Shown in pieces: positions 25,208 through 33,511 of a stretch of DNA of 64,000 nt. The notes below the pieces were generated by a model. That model was given only the letters and a program-made list of their open reading frames with translations. It ran no database searches and was not told the DNA's origin. Each line of letters starts with the position of its first letter. The first letter of the stretch is position 1. Made by a program: the position numbers and the translations under genes. This stretch comes from Nonomuraea turcica (GTDB taxonomy: Bacteria; Actinomycetota; Actinomycetes; Streptosporangiales; Streptosporangiaceae), in assembly GCF_030718205.1 (NCBI RefSeq), contig NZ_JAUZQF010000010.1, positions 310,001 to 374,000 on the forward strand. The letters are read 5' to 3'.

Positions 25208-26049
25208 ACCCCACCACGACGGCACTGCGCGCGGGCTGGTCCCGCGGCCTGATCGAGTTGCGCCAGTCCTTCACCAATGGGCCCGAGCTCTTCTCGCATG
25301 TCCTCTGGCCCGGCCTGATGGTGGCCACCATGTTCTTCATCAGGGACCTGTCGTTCGGCTCCAGCGGGCTCCTGCTCAGCACCCTGGCCCTGCCGAGCAT
25401 CCTCGGGATGAACGCCGCGGTCGGCATGATCAGCATGAGCCAGCAGCTGACCGCCGACCGCGAGGACGGCACGTTACTGAGGGCCAAGGCGACTCCGCAC
25501 GGCATGCCGGCCTACCTCATCGGCAAGGTCATCTCGGTCTCCGGCGGCCTGCTCGCCGACCTGATGATCTTCCTGGTGCCCGGCGTGCTCATCGTCGAGG
25601 GCCTGGCGGTCGGCCCGGGCTCCTGGCCGACCCTGGCCTGGGTGCTGGTGCTGGGCCTGGTCGCGACGCTGCCCATCGGCGCGGTGCTCGGCTCGGCGTT
25701 CGCCAGCGCCCGGGCCCAGGGGTTGCTCCAGCTGCCGTTCCTCGGCGTGATCGGGATCTCCGGCATCTTCTATCCGATCACCGCACTGCCCGAGTGGCTC
25801 CAGTGGATCGCCCAGATCTTCCCGGTCTACTGGATGGGGCTGGGCATGCGCTCGGCCTTGCTGCCCGACTCGGCGGCGGCCATCGAGATCGGCGAGTCCT
25901 GGCGGCACCTGGAGACCGCCGGCGTGCTGGGCGCATGGGCGGTGCTCGGGCTGCTCGTGGCGCCGGTGGTATTGCGGAGGATGGCACGCGGGGAGTCGGG
26001 GTCGAGCGTGGCCGCCCGCCGCGAGCGCGCCCTGCGGCGCGTCGGCTGA
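25204..26049 (+). CDS. ABC-2 type exporter permease
   Basis: Membrane subunit of the exporter, 281 aa, with six predicted membrane segments (for example SVSGGLLADLMIFLVPGVLIV and WVLVLGLVATLPIGAVLGS). The ABC-2 pattern LPFLGVIGISGIFYPITALPEWLQWI is clear near residue 180. Coupled to the ATPase gene by ATGA. The short cytoplasmic C-terminus is Arg-rich. Confidence 0.92.
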   Translation: MNPTTTALRAGWSRGLIELRQSFTNGPELFSHVLWPGLMVATMFFIRDLSFGSSGLLLSTLALPSILGMNAAVGMISMSQQLTADREDGTLLRAKATPHGMPAYLIGKVISVSGGLLADLMIFLVPGVLIVEGLAVGPGSWPTLAWVLVLGLVATLPIGAVLGSAFASARAQGLLQLPFLGVIGISGIFYPITALPEWLQWIAQIFPVYWMGLGMRSALLPDSAAAIEIGESWRHLETAGVLGAWAVLGLLVAPVVLRRMARGESGSSVAARRERALRRVG

Positions 26050-26130
26050 GCACACGCCTGGGAGCGGCGCCGTGACGGCCCATGGCGCTGCGGCGGCGGA
26101 CAGAGCCGTCGCAGCGCCGATGGCGAAGGG

Positions 26131-29100
26131 CTACGCCTCCGTGTGCGGGAGGTTGCTGGCGGCTACCAGCGTGCGGATGGCACGCAGCGCGACCGAGAGC
26201 GTGGCCAGGTCGAAGTTGTCGCTCTCCCAGATCTCCGACAACGTCTGCCTGGCCCGGGAGACGGCCGCGGAGTTGGCCTCGGACCAGCGGGCCAGCCGCT
26301 CCTCCGGGGGCAGCCCCGGCTTGCTGTGGGCCAGCACATCCCTGGTCAGCGAGGCGTGCGCGGCGTACAGGTCGTCGCGCAGGGCCGAGCGGGCCATGGA
26401 ATTCCACCGGTTGTCCCTGGGCAGGGCGATGATCCGCTCCCTGAGGCGGGCCATCTGGAGGCGGTCGGCCAGGTCGAAGTAGACCTCGCCGACCTCGTTG
26501 ACCGGCCGTCCCGTCAGCGAGGAGACCTCGACCAGATCCAGCGTGGAGTACGCGGGCACCATGCCGGCCACCCGCTCGGCCAGCTCCAGCGGCACGCCCC
26601 GGGCCACGAACGAGTCCCGGCGCTCCTCGTACGCCGCCAGGTCGGGCCCGGTGAGCATCTTCGGGATGTGCGCGACGAGCCCGTTGACGCCCTTCGTGAA
26701 GAAGCTGACGGAACCGGCCAGGTCGAGCGGCGGGCGCCGGTTGACCAGCAGCCAGCGGGTGCCGCGCTCGACGAGCTTGCGGGCCTCCAGCAACATGGCG
26801 ATCTGGACATCGGTGTTCACCTTGTTGTCCAGCGACTCCACGGCCCGGTAGAACGACGGCAGGTCGAAGACCTCCCGCGCCACCAGCCAGGCCCGCGCGA
26901 TGTCGGGCGTCGAGGCGCCGGTCTCCTCGGCGAAGCGGTGCATGAACGTGGTGCCCATGAAGTTGACCAGCTCGTTCACCGCACAGGTGGTGATGATCTC
27001 CCGCCGCAGCGGGTGCCCGTCCATGTAGGTCCTGAAGCGTTCCCGCAGGTCCGACGGGAAGTACGACACCAGCCACGACTCCAGGTACGGCTCGTCGGGC
27101 AGGTCGGAGGCGAGCAGCTCGGCGTCGGCCACCAGCTTGGTGTAGGCCAGCAGGACGGAGAACTCGGGCGCGGTGAGCCCGAGCCTGGCCTGGCGGCGCT
27201 CGGCCAGCGTCTTGTCCGAGGGCAGGAACTCCAGCTCCCGGTTGACCAGCCCTTCGCGCTCCAGCCGCCGCAGGTAGCGGGCGTGGATGTGGAGCATCTC
27301 GACGGACTGGGCACGGGCGGCGGCCAGGACCACGTTCTGCGCGTAGTTGTCCCGCAGCACCAGCGCCGCGACCTCGTCGGTCATCGAGGTGAAGACCTGG
27401 TTGCGCTGCTTGTCGGTCAGCTCGCCGTCCCGGACGACCTGGTCGAGCAGGATCTTGATGTTCACCTCGTGGTCGGAGGTGTCCACCCCGGCCGAGTTGT
27501 CGATGAAGTCGGTGTTGACCAGCCCGCCGTTCAGCGCGAACTCGATCCTGGCCAGCTGGGTGAAGCCCAGGTTGCCGCCCTCACCGACGACCTTGCAGCG
27601 CAGGTCGGCGGCGTTGACCCGGAGCGCGTCGTTGGCCTTGTCACCCACGTCGGTGTGGGACTCGGAGGCGGCCTTCACGTACGTGCCGATGCCGCCGTTC
27701 CACAGCAGGTCCACCGGGGCCCGCAGGATGGCGCTGATCAGGTCGTTCGGCGCCAGCGAGCTCACCCCGGCGGGGATGCCGAGCGCCTCGCGCATCTGAG
27801 CCGTGATCTGGATGGACTTGGCGGTACGCGGGAAGACGCCGCCGCCCGCCGAGATCATCTTGGTGTCGTAGTCCTCCCACGAGCTGCGCGGCAGGTTGAA
27901 CAGGCGCTGCCGCTCGGCGTACGAGCGGTCGGCGTCCGGGGACGGGTCCACGAAGATGTGCCGGTGGTCGAACGCGGCCACCAGCCGGATGTGCTGGGAC
28001 AGCAGCATGCCGTTGCCGAACACGTCGCCCGACATGTCGCCGATGCCGGCCACCGTGAAGTCGGTGGTCTGCGTGTCCACACCCATGGTGCGGAAGTGGT
28101 ATTTGACCGACTCCCACGCGCCCCGGGCGGTGATGCCCATGGCCTTGTGGTCGTAGCCGACGGACCCGCCGGAGGCGAACGCATCGCCCAGCCAGAACCC
28201 ATAGTCCTTGGCCACGCCGTTGGCGATGTCGGAGAAGGTGGCGGTGCCCTTGTCGGCCGCCACGACCAGGTAGGGGTCGTCGCCGTCGTGCCTGACTACG
28301 TCGGGCGGCGGCACGACCTTGCCGTCCACGAGGTTGTCGGTGACGTCCAGCAGCCCAGAGATGAAGGTCCGGTAGCAGGCCACGCCCTCGGCGAGCAGAG
28401 CCTCGCGAGTGCCGCCCACTGGCGGACGTTTCACGACAAATCCACCTTTGGACCCAGTCGGGACAATGACGGTGTTTTTCACCATCTGCGCCTTAACCAG
28501 GCCCAATATCTCCGTCCGGAAGTCCTCCATCCGATCGGACCACCGCAGCCCGCCGCGCGCCACCTTCCCGAATCGCAGATGCACGCCCTCGACCCGGGGC
28601 GAGTAAACGAATATCTCGAACTTCGGCCGCGGCAGCGGCAGCACACTGATGGCCTGCGGATCGAACTTAAGTGAAATGTACGATTTGCGCCGTCCATTTA
28701 CCGTTTGGAAGTAATTCGTCCTCAATGTCGCCTGAATCATCTCCAGGTACGCCCGGAGGATGCGGTCCTCGTCCAGCGAGGCCACCTCGTCCAGCGCCCC
28801 CAGGGCCTCCTCGTGCAGCGCATCCAGGAGCTCGGCCCGCACGTCGTCGCTCCGCCGCGGATCCAGCTTGGCCTCGAACAGGCTCACCAGCAGCCGCGCC
28901 AGCCGCACGTTGCCGTTCAGCACCCGCTCGATGTAGGACTGTGAGAACGTGCTCCCGGCCTGGCGCAGGTATGTGGCGTAGACCCGGAGGATCTCCACCT
29001 CCTCCCAGGTCAGCCCGGCCTGCAGGATGAGCGCGTTGAAGTCGTCGGCCTGCACCCGCCCCTTCCACAGCGCGGTGAGCCCGTCCTGGAACAGCCGCTT

Positions 29101-31119
29101 GAAGTCGTTCCTGTCCACCTCATCGGAGGGCGTGTAACGCAGCCCGAAGTCGTAGATCCAGGCGTTCTTGGTGTTGGGGGCGAGTTCATGGTCGCGCTCC
29201 CTCGGGCCTCCGTTGGCTTTGTTCCTCGCGCTCTCCGGCCCGGCTCGCCGCTCCGGGTCCCTTTCGATCTCGTAGGGCCGCTCGTCGACGACCTCGACGC
29301 CGAGCCGCTGGATCAGGGGCAGCGCCTGGGACAGCGAGATGGGCGAGCCGACTTTGTAGATCTTGAGCCGCCGCTCCCCCTCAGTCGCGTCGTACGGCTC
29401 GTAGAGGTTGATCCCGACCTGCTCGTCGTCGCCAGCGGCGGCGAGCTCCTCCAGGCGGCGCAGGTCCACGACGGCCACCTTGGGCGGGAAGTCCGCCTTG
29501 TATCCCTCGGGGAACGCGGACGCGTACCGCCGGATGAGCGCGGGCGACTCCTCCTCGGAGGTCATCTCCCCCAGCGCGGCGGCCAGGTCGTCCTCCCAGG
29601 AACGGGTGAGCGCGGCCAGCCTGGCCTCCAGCTCCTCCACGTCCCCGCTCGGCGGCGGCAGCTGCCTGCCCCGCTCGCCCCGCACCACCACGTGCAGCCG
29701 GGCGAGCACCGACTCGCCGATCATCGCGCTGTAGTCCAGCGACTTGCCGCCCAGGGCCTTGAGCAGCACCTCCTGCATCTTCAGCCGCACCTTGGTGGTG
29801 TAGCGGTCACGCGGCAGGTAGATCAGGCAGGAGATGTAGCGTCCGTAGTCGTCGCGCCGCAGGAACAGCTTGACCTGCTTGCGCTCACGCAGCCGCAACA
29901 CGCCCATGGCGATCGGCAGCAGCTGCTCGACGGAGGTCTGGAACAGCTCGTCGCGCGGGAACGTCTCGAGGATCTCGATCAGGTCCTTGCCGTCGTGGCT
30001 GTCGGGCTGCAGCCCGGCCGCGTCGAGCACGTCGGCCAGCTTGCGCCGCAGCACCGGGATCCTGGAGATCGACTCGTTGTAGGCGACATGCGTGAACAGG
30101 CCGAGGAAGCGCCGCTCCCCGATCACCTCGCCCTCGGGCGAGAACGTCTTGACCCCGATGTAGTCGAGGTAGGTCGCCCGGTGCACGGTGGCACGGGAGT
30201 TGGCCTTGGTGATGATCATCAGGTGCTTCTCGCGTGCCTTGGCCCGCACCTCGGGCGGCAACACGGAGAAGCTGGCCGAGCCGGGCCTGTCGTCACGCAG
30301 GATGCCCAGCGCCGCCCCCGGCAGCGAGCGCAGCGCCTCGCCTTCGTCGGTGTCCTCGAGCCGGTATTCCCGGTAACCGAGGAAGGTGAAGTGCCCGTCG
30401 GCCAGCCAGCGCAGCAGGTCGATGCTGTCCTCGACCTCTGCCGGCTCCAGCGGCGGCGGGTTCATGCTCAGGGCTTCGGCGGTCTGCACGGCCAGTGCCC
30501 GCATCTTCCTGAAGTCCTCGACGGCGTGGCGCACATCTTCGAGCACCCGCTGGAGGTCGGCCTCGAGTCCCTTGAGCACGGCGGGATCGGACTGCCGGTC
30601 GATCTCGATGTGCATCCACGACTCGACCAGCATCTGGCCGGTGACGTCCTCCTGGCCGCGGCCGAGCATGCGGCCCGTCATGTCGCGGCGCACCCGCATC
30701 TGCGGGTGGACCACCAGGTGGGTGCCCAGGTCGTGCCGGTCGAGCTCCATCGTCACCGAGTCGACGAGGAACGGCATGTCGTCGGTGACCACTTCGACCA
30801 CCGAGTGCCCCGGGTCCCAGCCGTGCTCCTCCAAGGTGGGCGCATAGGCCCGGACCACCGCCCGGCCCTGCGGGCGGACCTCGGCCAGCTGGCGTTGCGA
30901 CATCGCGGGGCCGTAAACGTCGACCGGGTTGCGGTCGAGCAGGTCCTCGGGCGCCACGTAACGGTAGTAGAACCGGAGGAAGGACAGCGCCTCCTCGGTG
31001 GTCACGTGTTCGCTGCTCGCCGCACAGCTCTCGGCGGCTCGCTGCAGCAGCTCATCCTTGGCCTCGTCGAGGGGCATCGTAGGTCTCACTCCTTTGTGAG
31101 GGTTCGCCGTGGCGTTCAT
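26131..31119 (-). CDS. gdhB: NAD-specific glutamate dehydrogenase, large 180-kDa type
   Basis: Cytoplasmic NAD-dependent glutamate dehydrogenase, 1662 aa, catabolising glutamate to 2-oxoglutarate and ammonia. A long N-terminal regulatory region (residues about 1-700, with ACT-like parts such as VVEVVTDDMPFLVDSVTMEL) precedes the catalytic core, marked by GGLRWSDRMEDFRTEILGL and PTGSKGGFVVKRPP. The C-terminal helical domain is intact. ATG 31119 overlaps the dioxygenase stop (ATGA). ATG 31077, with AAAGGAG 11 bases upstream, is the alternative. A charged insert near residues 620-645 matches the repeat in the fucosidase gene. Confidence 0.93.
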   Translation of the reverse strand: MNATANPHKGVRPTMPLDEAKDELLQRAAESCAASSEHVTTEEALSFLRFYYRYVAPEDLLDRNPVDVYGPAMSQRQLAEVRPQGRAVVRAYAPTLEEHGWDPGHSVVEVVTDDMPFLVDSVTMELDRHDLGTHLVVHPQMRVRRDMTGRMLGRGQEDVTGQMLVESWMHIEIDRQSDPAVLKGLEADLQRVLEDVRHAVEDFRKMRALAVQTAEALSMNPPPLEPAEVEDSIDLLRWLADGHFTFLGYREYRLEDTDEGEALRSLPGAALGILRDDRPGSASFSVLPPEVRAKAREKHLMIITKANSRATVHRATYLDYIGVKTFSPEGEVIGERRFLGLFTHVAYNESISRIPVLRRKLADVLDAAGLQPDSHDGKDLIEILETFPRDELFQTSVEQLLPIAMGVLRLRERKQVKLFLRRDDYGRYISCLIYLPRDRYTTKVRLKMQEVLLKALGGKSLDYSAMIGESVLARLHVVVRGERGRQLPPPSGDVEELEARLAALTRSWEDDLAAALGEMTSEEESPALIRRYASAFPEGYKADFPPKVAVVDLRRLEELAAAGDDEQVGINLYEPYDATEGERRLKIYKVGSPISLSQALPLIQRLGVEVVDERPYEIERDPERRAGPESARNKANGGPRERDHELAPNTKNAWIYDFGLRYTPSDEVDRNDFKRLFQDGLTALWKGRVQADDFNALILQAGLTWEEVEILRVYATYLRQAGSTFSQSYIERVLNGNVRLARLLVSLFEAKLDPRRSDDVRAELLDALHEEALGALDEVASLDEDRILRAYLEMIQATLRTNYFQTVNGRRKSYISLKFDPQAISVLPLPRPKFEIFVYSPRVEGVHLRFGKVARGGLRWSDRMEDFRTEILGLVKAQMVKNTVIVPTGSKGGFVVKRPPVGGTREALLAEGVACYRTFISGLLDVTDNLVDGKVVPPPDVVRHDGDDPYLVVAADKGTATFSDIANGVAKDYGFWLGDAFASGGSVGYDHKAMGITARGAWESVKYHFRTMGVDTQTTDFTVAGIGDMSGDVFGNGMLLSQHIRLVAAFDHRHIFVDPSPDADRSYAERQRLFNLPRSSWEDYDTKMISAGGGVFPRTAKSIQITAQMREALGIPAGVSSLAPNDLISAILRAPVDLLWNGGIGTYVKAASESHTDVGDKANDALRVNAADLRCKVVGEGGNLGFTQLARIEFALNGGLVNTDFIDNSAGVDTSDHEVNIKILLDQVVRDGELTDKQRNQVFTSMTDEVAALVLRDNYAQNVVLAAARAQSVEMLHIHARYLRRLEREGLVNRELEFLPSDKTLAERRQARLGLTAPEFSVLLAYTKLVADAELLASDLPDEPYLESWLVSYFPSDLRERFRTYMDGHPLRREIITTCAVNELVNFMGTTFMHRFAEETGASTPDIARAWLVAREVFDLPSFYRAVESLDNKVNTDVQIAMLLEARKLVERGTRWLLVNRRPPLDLAGSVSFFTKGVNGLVAHIPKMLTGPDLAAYEERRDSFVARGVPLELAERVAGMVPAYSTLDLVEVSSLTGRPVNEVGEVYFDLADRLQMARLRERIIALPRDNRWNSMARSALRDDLYAAHASLTRDVLAHSKPGLPPEERLARWSEANSAAVSRARQTLSEIWESDNFDLATLSVALRAIRTLVAASNLPHTEA
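29188..29254 (-). repeat. In-frame dispersed repeat, copy B (inside glutamate dehydrogenase)
   Basis: Homologous to 451-517, same strand relative to its gene and same codon phase. It encodes ERR, two residues, PE, one residue, AR, two residues, ANGG, three residues, RDH. It sits between VDERPYEI and AWIYDFGLRY, two segments that are nearly adjacent in other actinobacterial glutamate dehydrogenases as I remember them. The open frame is preserved on both sides. Confidence 0.8.
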
Positions 31120-31919
31120 AGCCAGGCCCTTAGTTCCCACAGCAGCGGGAAGTAGTGCAGGCGCGCCCTACTGCGCAGATAGGGCGCGCCGGTCGAGCCG
31201 CCGGTGCCGGACTTGGTGCCGATCTGGCGTTCGACCATCTGAACGTGACGCATCCGCCACAGTGCGGTGGTCTCGTCGTGGGTGAGGAGGTCCTCGGCCA
31301 GCTGCCACAGGTCGTCGTGGGACCGGCGGTCTCTGGCCACGGCCAGCAGCGAGGCCATGATCTCGTCGTCCGAGACCGGCAGGCCACGCTGGGCGAGGGC
31401 GGCGAGGTAAGCATCCCACAATGTGGGCTCCTCCAGCCTGCGGCGCAGCCTGGTGAGCTCGGTGTCCGAGGCATGGCGGAAGCTGCCGACGTAGCGCTCG
31501 TCCTTCAGCCCCGACAGGAACTCCAGCTCGCGGAACTGCACCGACTGGAACCCGCTGGCCGGCGCCAGCTTCGCGCGGAACACCAGGAAGTCCTGAGGCG
31601 TCATCGTCTCCAGGACCTCGATCTGCTCGATCAGCACCCGCTCGACCGCGTGCACCCGCTGGAACAGGTGCCTGGCCTGCCACAGCTCGCCGCCGAACAT
31701 GGCGGCGCGAGCGGCCTCCAACTCGTGGAGCAGCAGCTTGAACCACAGCTCGTAGACCTGGTGGATGGTGATGAAGAGCAGCTCGTCCGGCGCCTCGGAC
31801 TGCGGCTGCTGCTGCGCGAGCAACGCGGGCAGGCAAAGGTAGCCGCCGTACGACAGCCGGCCGCCTTCCTCTCCGAACTGCCGATCCGGGGGACCGGGCG
31901 CATCACCGTCGATGCCCAC
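31116..31919 (-). CDS. kynA: Tryptophan 2,3-dioxygenase
   Basis: Heme enzyme opening the tryptophan ring to N-formylkynurenine, 267 aa. LSYGGYLCL near residue 20 and FITIHQVYELWFKLLLHE (distal His) near residue 50 are typical. WRMRHVQMVERQIG then TKSGTGGSTGAPYL carries the proximal His and substrate-binding Thr/Gly loop. GTG 31919 is chosen because GGAGG lies six bases upstream. It overlaps the glutamate dehydrogenase gene by ATGA, so the two are coupled. No other kynurenine-pathway gene is in the window. Confidence 0.93.
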   Translation of the reverse strand: MGIDGDAPGPPDRQFGEEGGRLSYGGYLCLPALLAQQQPQSEAPDELLFITIHQVYELWFKLLLHELEAARAAMFGGELWQARHLFQRVHAVERVLIEQIEVLETMTPQDFLVFRAKLAPASGFQSVQFRELEFLSGLKDERYVGSFRHASDTELTRLRRRLEEPTLWDAYLAALAQRGLPVSDDEIMASLLAVARDRRSHDDLWQLAEDLLTHDETTALWRMRHVQMVERQIGTKSGTGGSTGAPYLRSRARLHYFPLLWELRAWL

Positions 31920-31981
31920 CGAACACCTCCCCCTGAACCACCCGGCTTTCCGGTTGCCGGGCGTAAAGCCTCGCCGTACCG

Positions 31982-32010
31982 ATACCACCCGAAAAGGGGA
32001 CAGACGTCAA
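31982..32010 (-). promoter_or_regulatory. Candidate promoter of the dioxygenase-dehydrogenase operon
   Basis: On the minus strand TTGACG (32010-32005), 17 bases, TGGTAT (31987-31982) forms a reasonable vegetative promoter. Transcription would start near 31976, about 55 bases before the GTG at 31919. The -35 overlaps the end of the anti-sigma gene. Confidence 0.45.
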
Positions 32011-32204
32011 CGTGACATGGACATCGGGGGGTCGTCGTCGGAGGCCGAGGGGGTGTTCTTGAGCGCGTCGAGCTGATCGGGCAGCTCGGCGAGCTGGATG
32101 AGCTCCGCCTGGCACTGCTCGCACGTGTCGAGGTGGCGTTCGAACGCCTCGTGCTCCTCTTCATCGAGGACACCAAGGACGTAGGCGGCCACCTCGTCAT
32201 GCAT
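32007..32204 (-). CDS. Short zinc-binding anti-sigma factor (zf-HC2)
   Basis: A 65 aa protein containing only the anti-sigma zinc-finger domain: HDEVAAYVLGVLDEEE then HLDTCEQC, giving the H-x3-C-x2-C motif. There is no membrane segment or extracellular domain, so it is cytosolic like RsrA, where such cysteines respond to redox state. It overlaps the sigma gene by one base (TGATG) and is presumably the partner of that sigma factor. The acidic/Met-rich tail is short. Confidence 0.87.
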   Translation of the reverse strand: MHDEVAAYVLGVLDEEEHEAFERHLDTCEQCQAELIQLAELPDQLDALKNTPSASDDDPPMSMSR

Positions 32205-32758
32205 CAGCCGGCTACCCCCTTGTCCCGCAGCAGCTCGCGGAGAGCCCGGATCCCGTAGTAGAGCCGGGACTTCACCGTGCCCGGCGGGATCCCCAGAATC
32301 TCCGCCGCTTCACTTATCGTACGGTCTCGAAGGTAGGTCTGCTCAATGACTTCGCGGTGTTCTTCGGACAGACTGCGGAGCGCGTCGGCGACAACGATCG
32401 CCGAGAGGGCTCGCTCCGAGCCGTCGGGCACCGCCATCATGTCGACTTCGGGCGGTTCGACCTCGTGAGGCCGCACGCTCTTCCGCCGACGCCCATCGAT
32501 AACGATGCGGCGGGCCACTGTCAGTAGCCACGCCCATATGAGGCTTGGTTCCCATTGCAGTCTTGCCGAGTTACGCCAGGCTCTGACGAGCGTCTCCTGC
32601 ACGACGTCTTCAGCCCATTGAAGGTCGTTACCTGTAGATTTGCGTACGTGGCGCAGCAGAGGGCCGCCGAACTCCTGGTAAAGCACCGCAATGCGGTGCT
32701 CCGCCTCGGCATCCGCACTCTCGAACCTGCCGTCGAGGTGACCTAGCACGGGGCACAT
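32204..32758 (-). CDS. ECF sigma factor
   Basis: Sigma-70-family group 4 factor, 184 aa. Region 2 (RIAVLYQEFGGPLLRHV then WAEDVVQETLVRAWR, residues about 20-60) and region 4 (LSEEHREVIEQTYLRDRTISEAAEILGIPPGTVKSRLYYGIRALRE, residues about 125-170) are both complete. ATG 32758 has AAAGG seven bases upstream; a longer frame to 32872 has no support. The anti-sigma partner is encoded next. Divergent from the DUF4142/DUF1996 redox genes, which are possible targets. Confidence 0.94.
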   Translation of the reverse strand: MCPVLGHLDGRFESADAEAEHRIAVLYQEFGGPLLRHVRKSTGNDLQWAEDVVQETLVRAWRNSARLQWEPSLIWAWLLTVARRIVIDGRRRKSVRPHEVEPPEVDMMAVPDGSERALSAIVVADALRSLSEEHREVIEQTYLRDRTISEAAEILGIPPGTVKSRLYYGIRALRELLRDKGVAG

Positions 32759-32866
32759 CTTTACACCTTTGTTATTGGTTCGGTAGCCACTCCGATAACT
32801 CCAGTCATTTCTAACTATCTCCGGCCATAGGTGAACCTGGCCCGGGAAGCTCGCGTACCTCCGACC

Positions 32867-33511
32867 ATGCACAGGCTTTTGCGTGGCGAGCTCTTCATGC
32901 TCGGCGGCTTCGTCCTAGCCGCTGCGGTGACGATCGTGCTGGTCATGCCGCCGTCGATCGACCCCGCGGCCGCTCAGTTCACTGAGACACCCGCGGGACC
33001 GCTCACGGCAGCCGACCGCGACCTGCTGGTCAAGGTGCGACAGGCAGGCCTCTGGGAGATGCCCGCCGGCGACTACGCCAGGACTCGCGCCGAGTCCCAG
33101 CGCGTGAAGGAAGTCGGCAGGCTGATCATGGAGGAGCACGCGAGGCTGGACCAGATGACCCGCCAAGCGGCGAAGAAGCTCGGCGTGGCCCTGCCCGACG
33201 AGCCCAACGCCGATCAGCAGCGGTGGCTTGCGCAGCTGGCAGCCGAGAGCGGCCCTGCCTTCGACAAGGACTACGTGAACCTGTTGCGTGCCGCGCACGG
33301 CAAGGTCTTCACCGTCGTGGCGGGCGTACGGTCCGGGACCCGGAACTCCGAGATACGGAAGTTCGCCCAGGAAGGCATCAACTTCGTCATGCGCCACATG
33401 GCGTATCTGGAGTCCACCGGCCTGGTCGACCACACCCAGTTGCCCGAGGCCCCAACGCCCCCGCCTGCACCACCCGTCGCTCTGGCGGTCGAAACAAGGA
33501 GACACATATGA
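32867..33511 (+). CDS. DUF4142 ferritin-like secreted protein
   Basis: Extracytoplasmic helical protein of 214 aa. An N-terminal membrane segment (LFMLGGFVLAAAVTIVLVM) is followed by a four-helix DUF4142 bundle (TAADRDLLVKVRQAGLWEM, RLIMEEHARLDQMTRQAAKKLGV, FAQEGINFVMRHMAYLESTGLV) and a Pro-rich tail. The His/Glu spacing resembles ferritin-like folds, but metal binding is not proven. ATG 32867 is chosen; GTG 32831 is possible and neither has a strong ribosome site. Overlaps the DUF1996 gene by ATGA. Confidence 0.82.
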   Translation: MHRLLRGELFMLGGFVLAAAVTIVLVMPPSIDPAAAQFTETPAGPLTAADRDLLVKVRQAGLWEMPAGDYARTRAESQRVKEVGRLIMEEHARLDQMTRQAAKKLGVALPDEPNADQQRWLAQLAAESGPAFDKDYVNLLRAAHGKVFTVVAGVRSGTRNSEIRKFAQEGINFVMRHMAYLESTGLVDHTQLPEAPTPPPAPPVALAVETRRHI

